From contig MGMS01000029.1 in NCBI GenBank assembly GCA_001796515.1, positions 39,064 to 90,025 on the forward strand: a DNA stretch of 50,962 nt, read 5' to 3'. Below, piece by piece: positions 25,541 through 33,528 of this stretch (position 1 is the stretch's first letter; each line of letters opens with the position of its first letter). This DNA is from Chloroflexi bacterium RBG_13_51_36. GTDB lineage: Bacteria > Chloroflexota > Dehalococcoidia > GIF9 > AB-539-J10. The translations under genes were made by a program, and so were the position numbers. The notes under the pieces were generated by a model, which saw only the letters and a program-made list of their open reading frames with translations, did not search any database and was not told the origin of the DNA.

Positions 25541-26373
25541 AGGTGCTTCTCAGTCATTCGCCGCAAGGTGTACAGCTCGGAGGACTGGATAGCTGGAATT
25601 CTTTCGGTCATGCTGCGCCAATCGTCCCATACAGCGGAAATCAACCGTCCGGTCAACCCATCCGATTCGTCCGAGGCGAGGTACAAGGCGAGAGCGGCCG
25701 CGAGTTCAGGAGGTGTGCCGCCCGACTCTATCTCGTGCCTGCAATGCTCCAATTCATCCTTGCCGGCTGCTGTCCCTGCCTCGAGGACCTGCTGCAGCAT
25801 TCGAGTATTTACTGTGCCCGGAGCTATGGCATTGACCTGTATATTGAATGGCTCTACTTCCCTGGCTAAGGTTTCAGTCAGACGTACTACTGCAGCTTTA
25901 GAAACACCGTAGGCAGAAAAGTACGGCCTGGGCGAGGTAGCGCCACCGCCGGAAAGATTGATTATCTTGCCCCGTCTATTTTTGATCATGTGTGGTAAGA
26001 CAGCCCGGCAACATAGAAATACACCGATCAAGTTAACGTGGATAGTCTCTATCCATTTCTTAACATCGTTATCCACAAGGGGCCCTATTGTGCCCTGAAT
26101 AGCAGCATCGTTAACCAGAATATCTATCGTGCCAAATTCACGGACAGCTAAATCTATGGATTTCTCTACCTGTTCTTTATTGGAGACATCTGTCGCCAAT
26201 ACCAGAGCGCGCCTGTTTAGATTGTGTACTTCTTCAGCCGTTTTCTTCAATTCTGACGCGGTCCTGGACAAGAGGACCAGATTTGCGCCCTCTCTGGCAA
26301 AAGTAAGTGAGATTGCTTTGCCGATGCCTCTGCCGGCTCCTGTAATGACAGCAATCTTATCCTCTAATTTCAT
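25531..26373 (-). CDS. Short-chain dehydrogenase/reductase
   Basis: A classical SDR of 280 residues: TGAGRGIGKAI for the cofactor, LVNDAAIQG in the NAG position, catalytic Ser in IINLSGGGA, and YGVSK for the Tyr-Lys pair. The C-terminus is about 25 residues longer than a typical 250-residue SDR (ends RRMTEKHLWK). It is co-directional and overlapping with the Gfo/Idh gene, so the two may act on the same sugar. Substrate unknown. Confidence 0.87.
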   Translation of the reverse strand: MKLEDKIAVITGAGRGIGKAISLTFAREGANLVLLSRTASELKKTAEEVHNLNRRALVLATDVSNKEQVEKSIDLAVREFGTIDILVNDAAIQGTIGPLVDNDVKKWIETIHVNLIGVFLCCRAVLPHMIKNRRGKIINLSGGGATSPRPYFSAYGVSKAAVVRLTETLAREVEPFNIQVNAIAPGTVNTRMLQQVLEAGTAAGKDELEHCRHEIESGGTPPELAAALALYLASDESDGLTGRLISAVWDDWRSMTERIPAIQSSELYTLRRMTEKHLWK

Positions 26374-26430
26374 TCCAAAATATGCCGGCGTCGTGTCAGA
26401 CTGGCCGACTCCATGCCGCCTGACGGCGGA

Positions 26431-27726
26431 TTATTTGGCCTCAGCTTTCTTGAATTCCTCCCAGGCCCTGTCGAATTCAGCTATCGTTTCTTCCGTCTTG
26501 GGATGAAGAGGCATTTGCTTCAATATCTTGTACGGGATAGTAACGATATGGGCGCCGGCGAGGGCCGCCTGCATGACGTCTTCCGGCTTCCTTATACTGC
26601 CGACGATAATTTTGGTCTTGAAATTCCCCCTGTCGATCAACGACCGCGATTCCGCTACCACTTTTTCGGGGTCGTCACCATGGTCCTTTACCCGGTTAAA
26701 GAAGATGCTGGCGAAGGTGGCGCCAGCCCTGGCTGCCAGCCAGACCTGCCGGGTGCTCATCAGGGCAGTCACGTTCGTCTTGATTCCTTCTTTATCCAGA
26801 AGGCTGGCGGCGTGCAGTCCTCTGCCGTCGCCAAACATGGGGACCTTGATGACAATCTTACTATTGTCCCAGCTGGCGAATTCCCTGGCTTCGCGTATCA
26901 GTTCATTCAGGCTGCTGGAAGTGACCTCTACGCTGACAGGCCCTTCGATAAGAGACAGGATGCCCTGCACCCTTTGCCTGAAGTTACATCCTTTTTCCGC
27001 AAGGAAGATCTTCTGGTTTGTGGTCAGGCCGGTGATGACTCCCCAGGGCAGGATGGCTTTAATTTCTTCCAGGCTGGCGGTATCGAGAAACATCTCCATT
27101 TTTGACTTACCTCCTTTAGTTAGCATGTCTCCGTTTGTCAACACGATTTGGACTGCTTCATATAGATTCACCGCAATATGGTCGGGTCTAACATTTTCCG
27201 ATTCCATAAGCTGGCACAGCTCGCACTTCGGCTTGCCTAGTAGAATCGTTTTGCAGCCGGCTGCCTTTCCGGCCTTGATATCACTCAGATTGTCTCCCAC
27301 AATGTATGAATGCCCTGGGTCCACGGCCAGCTCTCTGGCGGCTGTAAGAATGAGGCCCGGTTTGGGCTTGCGGCAGTCACATATCTTGAGGTATTTGGGA
27401 TTAGGCGCCTCGGGATGGTGAAGGCAATAATAGACGCCGTCAAGACGGGCTCCCTGAGCAGCCAGCTCATCTTTCAGTTTGTCGGTCGTTTCCTCAAGTA
27501 TGGCCTCCGTGAAGTGGTCTCTGGCTACCCCGGGCTGATTAGATACGACAATGACCTTTATATTGTTATCGTTTAATAATTTGATTGCTGCACCGACACG
27601 GGGCAGCAGTTTGAGTTGGCCGACAGTGAACGGCGAATCTATTACACCGGACTCTTCGTGGAAAATCAGTTCATTTATCACGCCGTCTCTGTCCAGGAAT
27701 ACGGCATCTACTCTATTCGGCTGCAA
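26431..27726 (-). CDS. Fused heptose-1,7-bisphosphate phosphatase (GmhB) and transaldolase (TalC/FSA-type)
   Basis: Residues 1-165 are a HAD phosphatase: FLDRDGVIN (Asp12 and Asp14), VVSNQPGVAR, the GmhB zinc loop (Cys101, His103, Cys116, Cys118) and GDNLSDIKAGKAAG. Residues 210-431 are a fructose-6-phosphate-aldolase/transaldolase: MEMFLDTASLEEI, GLTTNQK, the Schiff-base lysine in IVIKVPM, and VGSIRKPEDVMQAALAG. One open frame joins them through a 45-residue linker. At the seam AAAGGAGGT (27117-27109) lies 9 nt before the ATG at 27099, so the transaldolase may also be made alone (222 residues, normal family length). GmhB removes the 7-phosphate. A transaldolase could supply sedoheptulose-7-phosphate, the pathway's first substrate. 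Confidence 0.85.
   Translation of the reverse strand: MQPNRVDAVFLDRDGVINELIFHEESGVIDSPFTVGQLKLLPRVGAAIKLLNDNNIKVIVVSNQPGVARDHFTEAILEETTDKLKDELAAQGARLDGVYYCLHHPEAPNPKYLKICDCRKPKPGLILTAARELAVDPGHSYIVGDNLSDIKAGKAAGCKTILLGKPKCELCQLMESENVRPDHIAVNLYEAVQIVLTNGDMLTKGGKSKMEMFLDTASLEEIKAILPWGVITGLTTNQKIFLAEKGCNFRQRVQGILSLIEGPVSVEVTSSSLNELIREAREFASWDNSKIVIKVPMFGDGRGLHAASLLDKEGIKTNVTALMSTRQVWLAARAGATFASIFFNRVKDHGDDPEKVVAESRSLIDRGNFKTKIIVGSIRKPEDVMQAALAGAHIVTIPYKILKQMPLHPKTEETIAEFDRAWEEFKKAEAK
27099..27117 (-). promoter_or_regulatory. Internal ribosome-binding site and start at the GmhB-transaldolase seam
   Basis: A full AAAGGAGGT followed by nine nt and ATG sits inside the fused reading frame, exactly where the transaldolase domain begins. 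This looks like the original start of a separate talC-type gene that came into frame with gmhB after loss of its stop, or a site kept to make a second, shorter product. Confidence 0.7.
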
Positions 27727-28729
27727 GCTGGCCTCCTGGAAATAAGTTGGCCATTATTGTAGACCCTGTCGAGTTTATTTTGAACTCGAACTCCCGCAGT
27801 CCTTCGGCTTGCAAGGCCTGGCGCACGCGGTGCCTGCTCTCTTTTTCGCAGCAAAACATGAAGAAGCCTCCTCCGCCTGCCCCCATAATTTTGCCCCCCA
27901 GCGCGCCGTTCTGCATCGCCATTTCGTACACTTTGTCAATATAGCTGGTGGTTATTTCGCCGGATAGCAGCTTCTTCACCTGCCAGTGCTGATTGAGAAG
28001 TTTGCCGAATCTATGAATATTGCCTTTCTCCAGCGCCAGCTTGCTTTCTTTACCTATTTCCTTGATCCGGTGCAGCGCGTCTATAACCCGCATATCGTCT
28101 CGCTTTGTAGCCGTGTCCTGGCCCCTTTGCACCTCCGGTGCATCTCGTTGGACTCCGCTGTAGAAATAGAGAATGTGCGATTCGAAGTCGGCGATAGATT
28201 CTTTAGATATCGAAGGGCGGGTTACCTCGACGTTACCGTTCTTGTCTATATTGAGACATATGATTCCTCCGAACGCGGCAACATACTGGTCCTGTTTTCC
28301 CCCCGCTCGTTTCAGTATGTCGATCTCAACCTTGCAGGCCTCCTCGGCAATCTCCTCAGGTGAGACCTGGTCGTTCCTATAGCCATGTAGCGCCGTCAGC
28401 AATCCCACTGTGAAGCTTCCTGAAGACCCCAGTCCGGTACTGGGCGGAATGTCGGCTATCGAGACGATTTCGATACCATCATTAACGTTGAGCAGTCTCA
28501 GCGATTCCCTTATTACGGGATGCTCTATCTCATCCACGCGGTCCTTTATTTCTATAGCTCTGTAATGACTTACGCGGATGCTGTCCTCAAAGCGCTTGCC
28601 AATCATGACGTATATATATTTATTTATAGCCGCCGTCATGAGAAAGCCGCCGTATTTTGAGTAGTAAGACGGTAAATCTGTGCCGCCTCCACCGAGCGGG
28701 ACGCGGTAAGGAGTCCTGACTACTAGCAT
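27713..28729 (-). CDS. hddA: D-glycero-alpha-D-manno-heptose 7-phosphate kinase
   Basis: This GHMP-superfamily kinase (338 residues) begins MLVVRTPYRVPLGGGGTDLPSYYSKYGG and has the ATP loop IPPSTGLGSSGSFTVGLL and the C-terminal KIMGAGGGGFFMFCC. The GGGGTDLP opening is characteristic of HddA. It phosphorylates C1 of heptose 7-phosphate before GmhB removes the 7-phosphate. It overlaps both neighbours (hddC stop upstream, gmhB start downstream), so the order hddC-hddA-gmhB is a tight operon. Confidence 0.92.
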   Translation of the reverse strand: MLVVRTPYRVPLGGGGTDLPSYYSKYGGFLMTAAINKYIYVMIGKRFEDSIRVSHYRAIEIKDRVDEIEHPVIRESLRLLNVNDGIEIVSIADIPPSTGLGSSGSFTVGLLTALHGYRNDQVSPEEIAEEACKVEIDILKRAGGKQDQYVAAFGGIICLNIDKNGNVEVTRPSISKESIADFESHILYFYSGVQRDAPEVQRGQDTATKRDDMRVIDALHRIKEIGKESKLALEKGNIHRFGKLLNQHWQVKKLLSGEITTSYIDKVYEMAMQNGALGGKIMGAGGGGFFMFCCEKESRHRVRQALQAEGLREFEFKINSTGSTIMANLFPGGQLAAE

Positions 28730-29427
28730 TCTGGAATTTGCCCCCTTTCAACGATCTTTGTGAAACCTTCCAGGCCCTGCACCGAACCTACCTCGTAGAA
28801 TCGTACCTGAGTCTCGAAGGCCATCAACTCTCTTCTCCTGATAAGCTCCCGGTATACGTCGTCAAGCTGAAGGAATTTACCCTGCGGCACGAATTCCAGC
28901 GCCTTCCTGTTGAGGACGGACAGGCCGTAATCTATGTAGCTCATGCCCTCCATCCGGCCGGAACGGTCATAGTTCGTAACAAGCCCATCGGCAATCATCA
29001 CGTTACTCTTATCGTACCTGTTATTGTTTCTATATACTACCATAAGGCCGAGCTTGTTACCCAGTTTATATCTTTCGATGACCTCTCCGTAGTCAATGGC
29101 TAGATAGGAATCTCCGTTCAAGACCAGAAAGTCGTCTCCCAGCAGATGCCCGGCATTTCTCAGAGCGCCAGCCGTACCCAACGGTTCTTCTTCCTCACCG
29201 TACTCTATTCTCACACCGAAGCGGGAACCATCGCCGAAGTAGCTTTGTATTTTGTCTTTCAGGTGTCCCACACACAGCACTATGTCTTCCAGGTTTTGCT
29301 TTCTAAGAAGCTCCAGCTGGTATTCCAGAAATGGTTTCCCGCAGATTTTGACCATTGATTTCGGAGTATCTCTGGTTAATGACCCGAGCCTTGTCCCCAG
29401 GCCGCCGGCTAATATAGCGATTTTCAT
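28723..29427 (-). CDS. hddC: D-glycero-alpha-D-manno-heptose 1-phosphate guanylyltransferase
   Basis: A 234-residue nucleotidyltransferase: MKIAILAGGLGTRLGSLTRD, then PKSMVKICGKPFLEYQLELL, EPLGTAGALRNA and FLVLNGDSYL. This matches HddC of the GDP-heptose pathway better than RmlA. It joins GTP with heptose 1-phosphate to give GDP-D-glycero-alpha-D-manno-heptose. The alternative (another sugar-1-phosphate substrate) is unlikely with hddA and gmhB directly behind it. Confidence 0.87.
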   Translation of the reverse strand: MKIAILAGGLGTRLGSLTRDTPKSMVKICGKPFLEYQLELLRKQNLEDIVLCVGHLKDKIQSYFGDGSRFGVRIEYGEEEEPLGTAGALRNAGHLLGDDFLVLNGDSYLAIDYGEVIERYKLGNKLGLMVVYRNNNRYDKSNVMIADGLVTNYDRSGRMEGMSYIDYGLSVLNRKALEFVPQGKFLQLDDVYRELIRRRELMAFETQVRFYEVGSVQGLEGFTKIVERGQIPEC

Positions 29428-29442
29428 TGTATTGACCTTGCG

Positions 29443-30381
29443 CTAGGGTTTGTTCCGCCAGTAGTCCAGAGTATCTCGCAGAGTCTGTTCCAGGGGTATT
29501 AGCGGTTTCCATCCCAGGCCGCAGAGCTTGGAATTATCACCGATGTAAACTGATTCGTCCAGGGGGCGCAGCTTTTCGTCACTGCGCCGCACATCTATTT
29601 TGACTTTCGACAGAGATATCAATTGCTCGAGCACCTGTGCGATTCGATAGCCTTTGCCGGAACAGATATTATATGCTTCGCCGGGAATTCCCCGCTCCGC
29701 CAGCAGCCATATCGCCCTGACGGCATCCCTGATATCTAATATGTCCCTTACCGACTCCAGGTTCCCGACCTGTAAGCTCTGCTTGTGTCCCCTTTCAATT
29801 TCCACTATGCCTCTGGCAAAATCCGAGGTGGCATCGAATAGCTTGCGGGGACCGGTCACATTGAAGGGGCGCATGCGTATGACATGCACGTCATGTACCT
29901 TCCAATAAAGATAGGCCAGATAGTCCGTGCCAATCTTGCTGACCCCGTAAGGGCTCACCGGACGGAACTCCTTTGACTCTTTAATAGGTATTTCATCTTT
30001 AGATGTCAGGCCGTATTCAGCACTGGAGCAGGCAACCACTATTGCCGGGTTGATCCCCCGGTTCTTGATTGCCTCCAACAGATGTAGTGTTCCGAAGATA
30101 TTAGCTTTGAAAGTATTTTCGGCGTCTTCCCATGACGGCAGGACCAGGCTCTGCGCAGCCAGGTGAAAAACGTAGTCCGGATTCGCCTGCCTGACCACCT
30201 CTGTAACATTATCCTTATCTCTGAAGTCACAGTCCACAAGCGTGGTTTTTCCTCTGATATGGTCGACTGTGCTTGAATCTTCGAATGTGGTGCCGACAAC
30301 AGCCAGCCCTTTGTCAATCAAGAAGTCAGCCAGATGGGAGCCGATAAAGCCCGAACATCCGGTCACCAGGCATTTCTTCAC
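29443..30381 (-). CDS. NAD-dependent epimerase/dehydratase, GDP-mannose 4,6-dehydratase-like
   Basis: The extended-SDR protein (312 residues) starts KKCLVTGCSGFIGSHLADFL and has FHLAAQSLVLPSWEDAENT, the catalytic SSAEYG and VSPYGVSKIGTDYLAY (YxxxK), and RPFNVTGPR. The AAQSxVxxSW/F pattern is that of GDP-mannose 4,6-dehydratases. Beside the GDP-heptose genes it may act on GDP-D-glycero-manno-heptose to start 6-deoxy-heptose synthesis, as the DmhA-type enzymes do; this is inference. Start is GTG, overlapping the upstream methyltransferase stop (GTGA). Confidence 0.82.
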   Translation of the reverse strand: MKKCLVTGCSGFIGSHLADFLIDKGLAVVGTTFEDSSTVDHIRGKTTLVDCDFRDKDNVTEVVRQANPDYVFHLAAQSLVLPSWEDAENTFKANIFGTLHLLEAIKNRGINPAIVVACSSAEYGLTSKDEIPIKESKEFRPVSPYGVSKIGTDYLAYLYWKVHDVHVIRMRPFNVTGPRKLFDATSDFARGIVEIERGHKQSLQVGNLESVRDILDIRDAVRAIWLLAERGIPGEAYNICSGKGYRIAQVLEQLISLSKVKIDVRRSDEKLRPLDESVYIGDNSKLCGLGWKPLIPLEQTLRDTLDYWRNKP

Positions 30382-31307
30382 TTAATCCTCCTCAGAAGTA
30401 TGGGAAGTATGGCTCTTCCCAACCTGCGCCAGCCATAGGAACTATAGGCACGTGCTGTTTCAAAGCCGAGCATCTTCAATACGCTCCCCATATCCTTGTC
30501 ATCTAAGATGTTCAAATTGTGCTCTAATGCAAACCAGATACGGCTCTGAACATCCTCGAATTTAGACCACTTTGATTGATACTCAACGACAAAGGCCCAT
30601 GTTTTGCCCTCCAACGGGAACACACTGAAACCGTGTGGATTCGCCAGTAGCTCGATTGCTTTTAATGAGTAACTGACTATGTGGCCGTTCTTCAGTGGTT
30701 CCAAGTAGCCTGGCATTTCATTGATTACGTGCTGAGGTAAGCCAGTATTGAATTCATATAGTGCGCCGGGATTACTGATGTAAGCCATGCCCTCAAATAG
30801 ATTGGAGAGCATTCTTGGGGTAAGATGCTCGAGTACTTCTATGCAAATTCCTCCGTCAACTTTGAAGCTTAGGTCTTTCAGGTCACCGATGATGTAGTGA
30901 GGCGATTTCGTTCTGTACTCCTGTGGAGGGGGGAATTTCTCTATCGCCCAAAAAACATCCGCATGATTTGGCAGCAGCTTGGCTACCGCATCCAGAAAAT
31001 AGCCCGGCCCTGTCCCGATGTCTATGAATTTGTAGATGGGAATCCTCGCGTAGTGGAACGCCTCCGCCATTCGAGACAAAGCTATGCCGGAGGCACGTTC
31101 TCTGGAAAGCGATGACTGGAAATCCCAGTAGTCCCGGCCATACTTGACGAGGTTCAAGCCATCGTCGATTTGATTCAGGTAATTAGGGTCAATAGAAATT
31201 GTGCCGCAGCCTAAACACCTCGAGTAGTGGAACTGCTGCACATCCTTGAAGCTGGTAAGCTTTTTACTCTGGCAGCAGGGACATCTGTCACTCTTGTACG
31301 GGTCCAT
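30378..31307 (-). CDS. Zinc-ribbon SAM methyltransferase
   Basis: A zinc ribbon (CPCCQSKK, then CLGCGTI) opens the 309-residue protein. Motif I FIDIGTGPGYFLDAVAKL, VFWAIEKFPP and ICIEVLEHLTPRML show a complete SAM-binding fold. Methyltransferases of this kind act on sugars or on nucleotide-sugar intermediates. It lies between the GT-fusion gene and the dehydratase gene. The substrate cannot be told. Confidence 0.8.
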   Translation of the reverse strand: MDPYKSDRCPCCQSKKLTSFKDVQQFHYSRCLGCGTISIDPNYLNQIDDGLNLVKYGRDYWDFQSSLSRERASGIALSRMAEAFHYARIPIYKFIDIGTGPGYFLDAVAKLLPNHADVFWAIEKFPPPQEYRTKSPHYIIGDLKDLSFKVDGGICIEVLEHLTPRMLSNLFEGMAYISNPGALYEFNTGLPQHVINEMPGYLEPLKNGHIVSYSLKAIELLANPHGFSVFPLEGKTWAFVVEYQSKWSKFEDVQSRIWFALEHNLNILDDKDMGSVLKMLGFETARAYSSYGWRRLGRAILPILLRRIK

Positions 31308-31350
31308 CTTAACTCACGCAGTCAAAAAACAGTATTTCACCATGTGTCCA

Positions 31351-33528
31351 TCAGTGGGTTCGAAACAGCTTCTCTAATATCTCCTGCAGCCTGACCCTGG
31401 AAGCCTCATACGAGTAGTTCTTCTCCACGTAGTGTATCGGACTTTCCGATAAGGTGTTCCACAGTTTTTCGTCCGTATACAGGGATGTGACTCTTTCAAC
31501 GAAGTCCTCTTTGGTATCGGCCACCAGTATATCTCTGCCTTCCTGCACCTCTTCAATAATGCCCTCTGCTCCTATCGGCGTAGCCACAACCGGCAGCCCC
31601 CTTATCATACTGTGAATCACCTTGCCTTTGATTCCGGCCCCGTAGCGCAAAGGCACGACGAACACCCGGCAATTCTCGAAATAGGGCGCCATATCTTCGA
31701 CAAAACCCGTTACTATGATATCGCTGGACTGTAAAGACAGAACCTCACGGGGTGGATTGCTGCCCACCACGTAGAGGCGCACTTCCGGCAACCTTTTCTT
31801 GATCGCGGGAAATATCTCGTTTACGAAGTAGATGACTCCATCGACATTGGGTATGTGGCTAAATCCGCCGACATATAGCAGGTCCTTCGTTTCAGAGAAC
31901 GGTTTCCTGGGTTGCTTGATGACGGGCAGGACATGTCTCAACACTTCGACGTTGAGGTTCGGGTTCTCTCTCAGGAGTATCTTCTTCTCCTCCGGACTTA
32001 CCACCAGTGTCAGATCGGTGTTTTCGGCCAGGTAAAACTCTGTCTTCTTTGACGCTTGAGCGAGCTTGCGGACTTTTTCACTGTTTTCGACCTCCGCTCT
32101 CCGGGATTCTCTGATGTAGACTAGGTCTTTTGTATCGAAAATGATCTTGGCCTTGCTACAGTTTCTCTTCACTGCTTCCAGATGCTTTATAGCTATATGC
32201 GGCCTGCAAAGAATCACAACGTCGAAATATCTGCCATACGTCTTGATGTGTTCTTCGATTGACAGCACATATGGCGCGTAGATTACCTCTATTCCGTTTT
32301 CTTGTAACACCGTCGTATAGGGCTGAGGCCTGAACAAGTTGTCGCCGATGAACGTCACCTTGTGTCCCAGTTCGGACAGTAACTTCAATATGTTGAACGT
32401 ACTTTCGGAGCCGGCGTCCTTATCATAGGTGGGAACATAGTGGTCTATTACCAGTATTCTCTTGCCCGGAACCCTGTCCCTGGCCAGGAAAGCGTTTCCG
32501 TCAACGGGAGGGTAATGGTGTTTTTGGAGCACCGTCCTCCACTTTTCAACGAATTTTTGCCTGTTTATCTCCTGGTATTTCTTGATCCCGCGGGATATGT
32601 CTGTGCCGCAGGTAACGCCTTCGAAGTGGACGACCACGGACAGCGGCTGATACATGACCTTGTATCCCAGGTTTCTGAGGGAGAAACAGAGGTCGGTATC
32701 TTCACAATATGCGGGCTTGTATCTCTCGTCGAAGCCGCCCACTTTCTCAAACAAGTCTCTCTTCACCATAAGAGAAGCGCCGGAGCAGTAATCAACTGGC
32801 CTGACGTAGCTGTATTCGGGCTCCAGGGGGTCGTCTCCGCGGCCGTAGTTCCAGCCTGTGCCGTCGTTCCATATTATTCCGCCGGCTTCCTGTAGTGTCG
32901 TGTTCGGATAAACAAGCCTGGAGCCCACCGCCCCAACCTTTTCTCTTCTTATCACGTCCAGCAGGGGCGGCAGCCAGCCTTCCGTAACCATCGTGTCGTT
33001 ATTCAGGAACAAGACATATTTGCCTCCGCTGGCCCTGGCCCCGCGGTTGCAGGACTCCAGAAATCCGGCATTCTGTTTATTCGTAACCAAATGCAGATTC
33101 TGCACATTAGAAAGCACTTCGGCGGTTTCATCGGTGGAGGCATCGTCTATAACCACGACCTCATAATCGCCAGTAGTATCTTGAATAATTGACTTCAGAC
33201 AGTTAAGCGTGTACTTCCACTTATTGTATGCGGGGATGATAATAGACACTTCCGGCTTTTCAGAGGGCACGGGGAAAACGAGTTTATCCGCCTCTGTTCT
33301 TGAGATGCGAGCATTGAACCTGGGCAATTTGTAGCGGGGTCTTCTTATTGCGGTCGGCCTGTGGGCAAGCCAGTAGCTCGCCTTCTTGAAAAAGCTTCGC
33401 CAGCCTTCACGCCGGATGACTCTGACGCCGGCGAGCCCAAGCTCATAGAAGTAACGCCTTATCGTGCCCCTGCCCAACAGTCTCTCAGTGACTCTGCTAT
33501 ACATAGCTGAAAAACGTGCATTGCTCAT
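31351..33528 (-). CDS. Two-domain glycosyltransferase (GT2 plus GT4-like)
   Basis: After an N-terminal module (about residues 1-75, with TERLLGRGTIRRYFYELGL and REGWRSFFKKA) comes a GT2 domain: VSIIIPAYNKWKYTLNCLKSI, VVIDDASTDET, LFLNNDTMV as the DxD-equivalent, and CEDTDLCFSLRNLGY. From about residue 375 a second, GT-B fold domain follows: VIDHYVPTYDKDAGSES, LLYVGGFSHIPN and GAGIKGKVIHSMIRGLPVVAT. I chose the ATG at 33528 (725 residues), which overlaps the upstream stop; an upstream extension of 23 codons lies inside that gene. The protein can probably add two sugars in turn. Its N-terminal module recurs at the end of the upstream protein. Confidence 0.87.
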   Translation of the reverse strand: MSNARFSAMYSRVTERLLGRGTIRRYFYELGLAGVRVIRREGWRSFFKKASYWLAHRPTAIRRPRYKLPRFNARISRTEADKLVFPVPSEKPEVSIIIPAYNKWKYTLNCLKSIIQDTTGDYEVVVIDDASTDETAEVLSNVQNLHLVTNKQNAGFLESCNRGARASGGKYVLFLNNDTMVTEGWLPPLLDVIRREKVGAVGSRLVYPNTTLQEAGGIIWNDGTGWNYGRGDDPLEPEYSYVRPVDYCSGASLMVKRDLFEKVGGFDERYKPAYCEDTDLCFSLRNLGYKVMYQPLSVVVHFEGVTCGTDISRGIKKYQEINRQKFVEKWRTVLQKHHYPPVDGNAFLARDRVPGKRILVIDHYVPTYDKDAGSESTFNILKLLSELGHKVTFIGDNLFRPQPYTTVLQENGIEVIYAPYVLSIEEHIKTYGRYFDVVILCRPHIAIKHLEAVKRNCSKAKIIFDTKDLVYIRESRRAEVENSEKVRKLAQASKKTEFYLAENTDLTLVVSPEEKKILLRENPNLNVEVLRHVLPVIKQPRKPFSETKDLLYVGGFSHIPNVDGVIYFVNEIFPAIKKRLPEVRLYVVGSNPPREVLSLQSSDIIVTGFVEDMAPYFENCRVFVVPLRYGAGIKGKVIHSMIRGLPVVATPIGAEGIIEEVQEGRDILVADTKEDFVERVTSLYTDEKLWNTLSESPIHYVEKNYSYEASRVRLQEILEKLFRTH

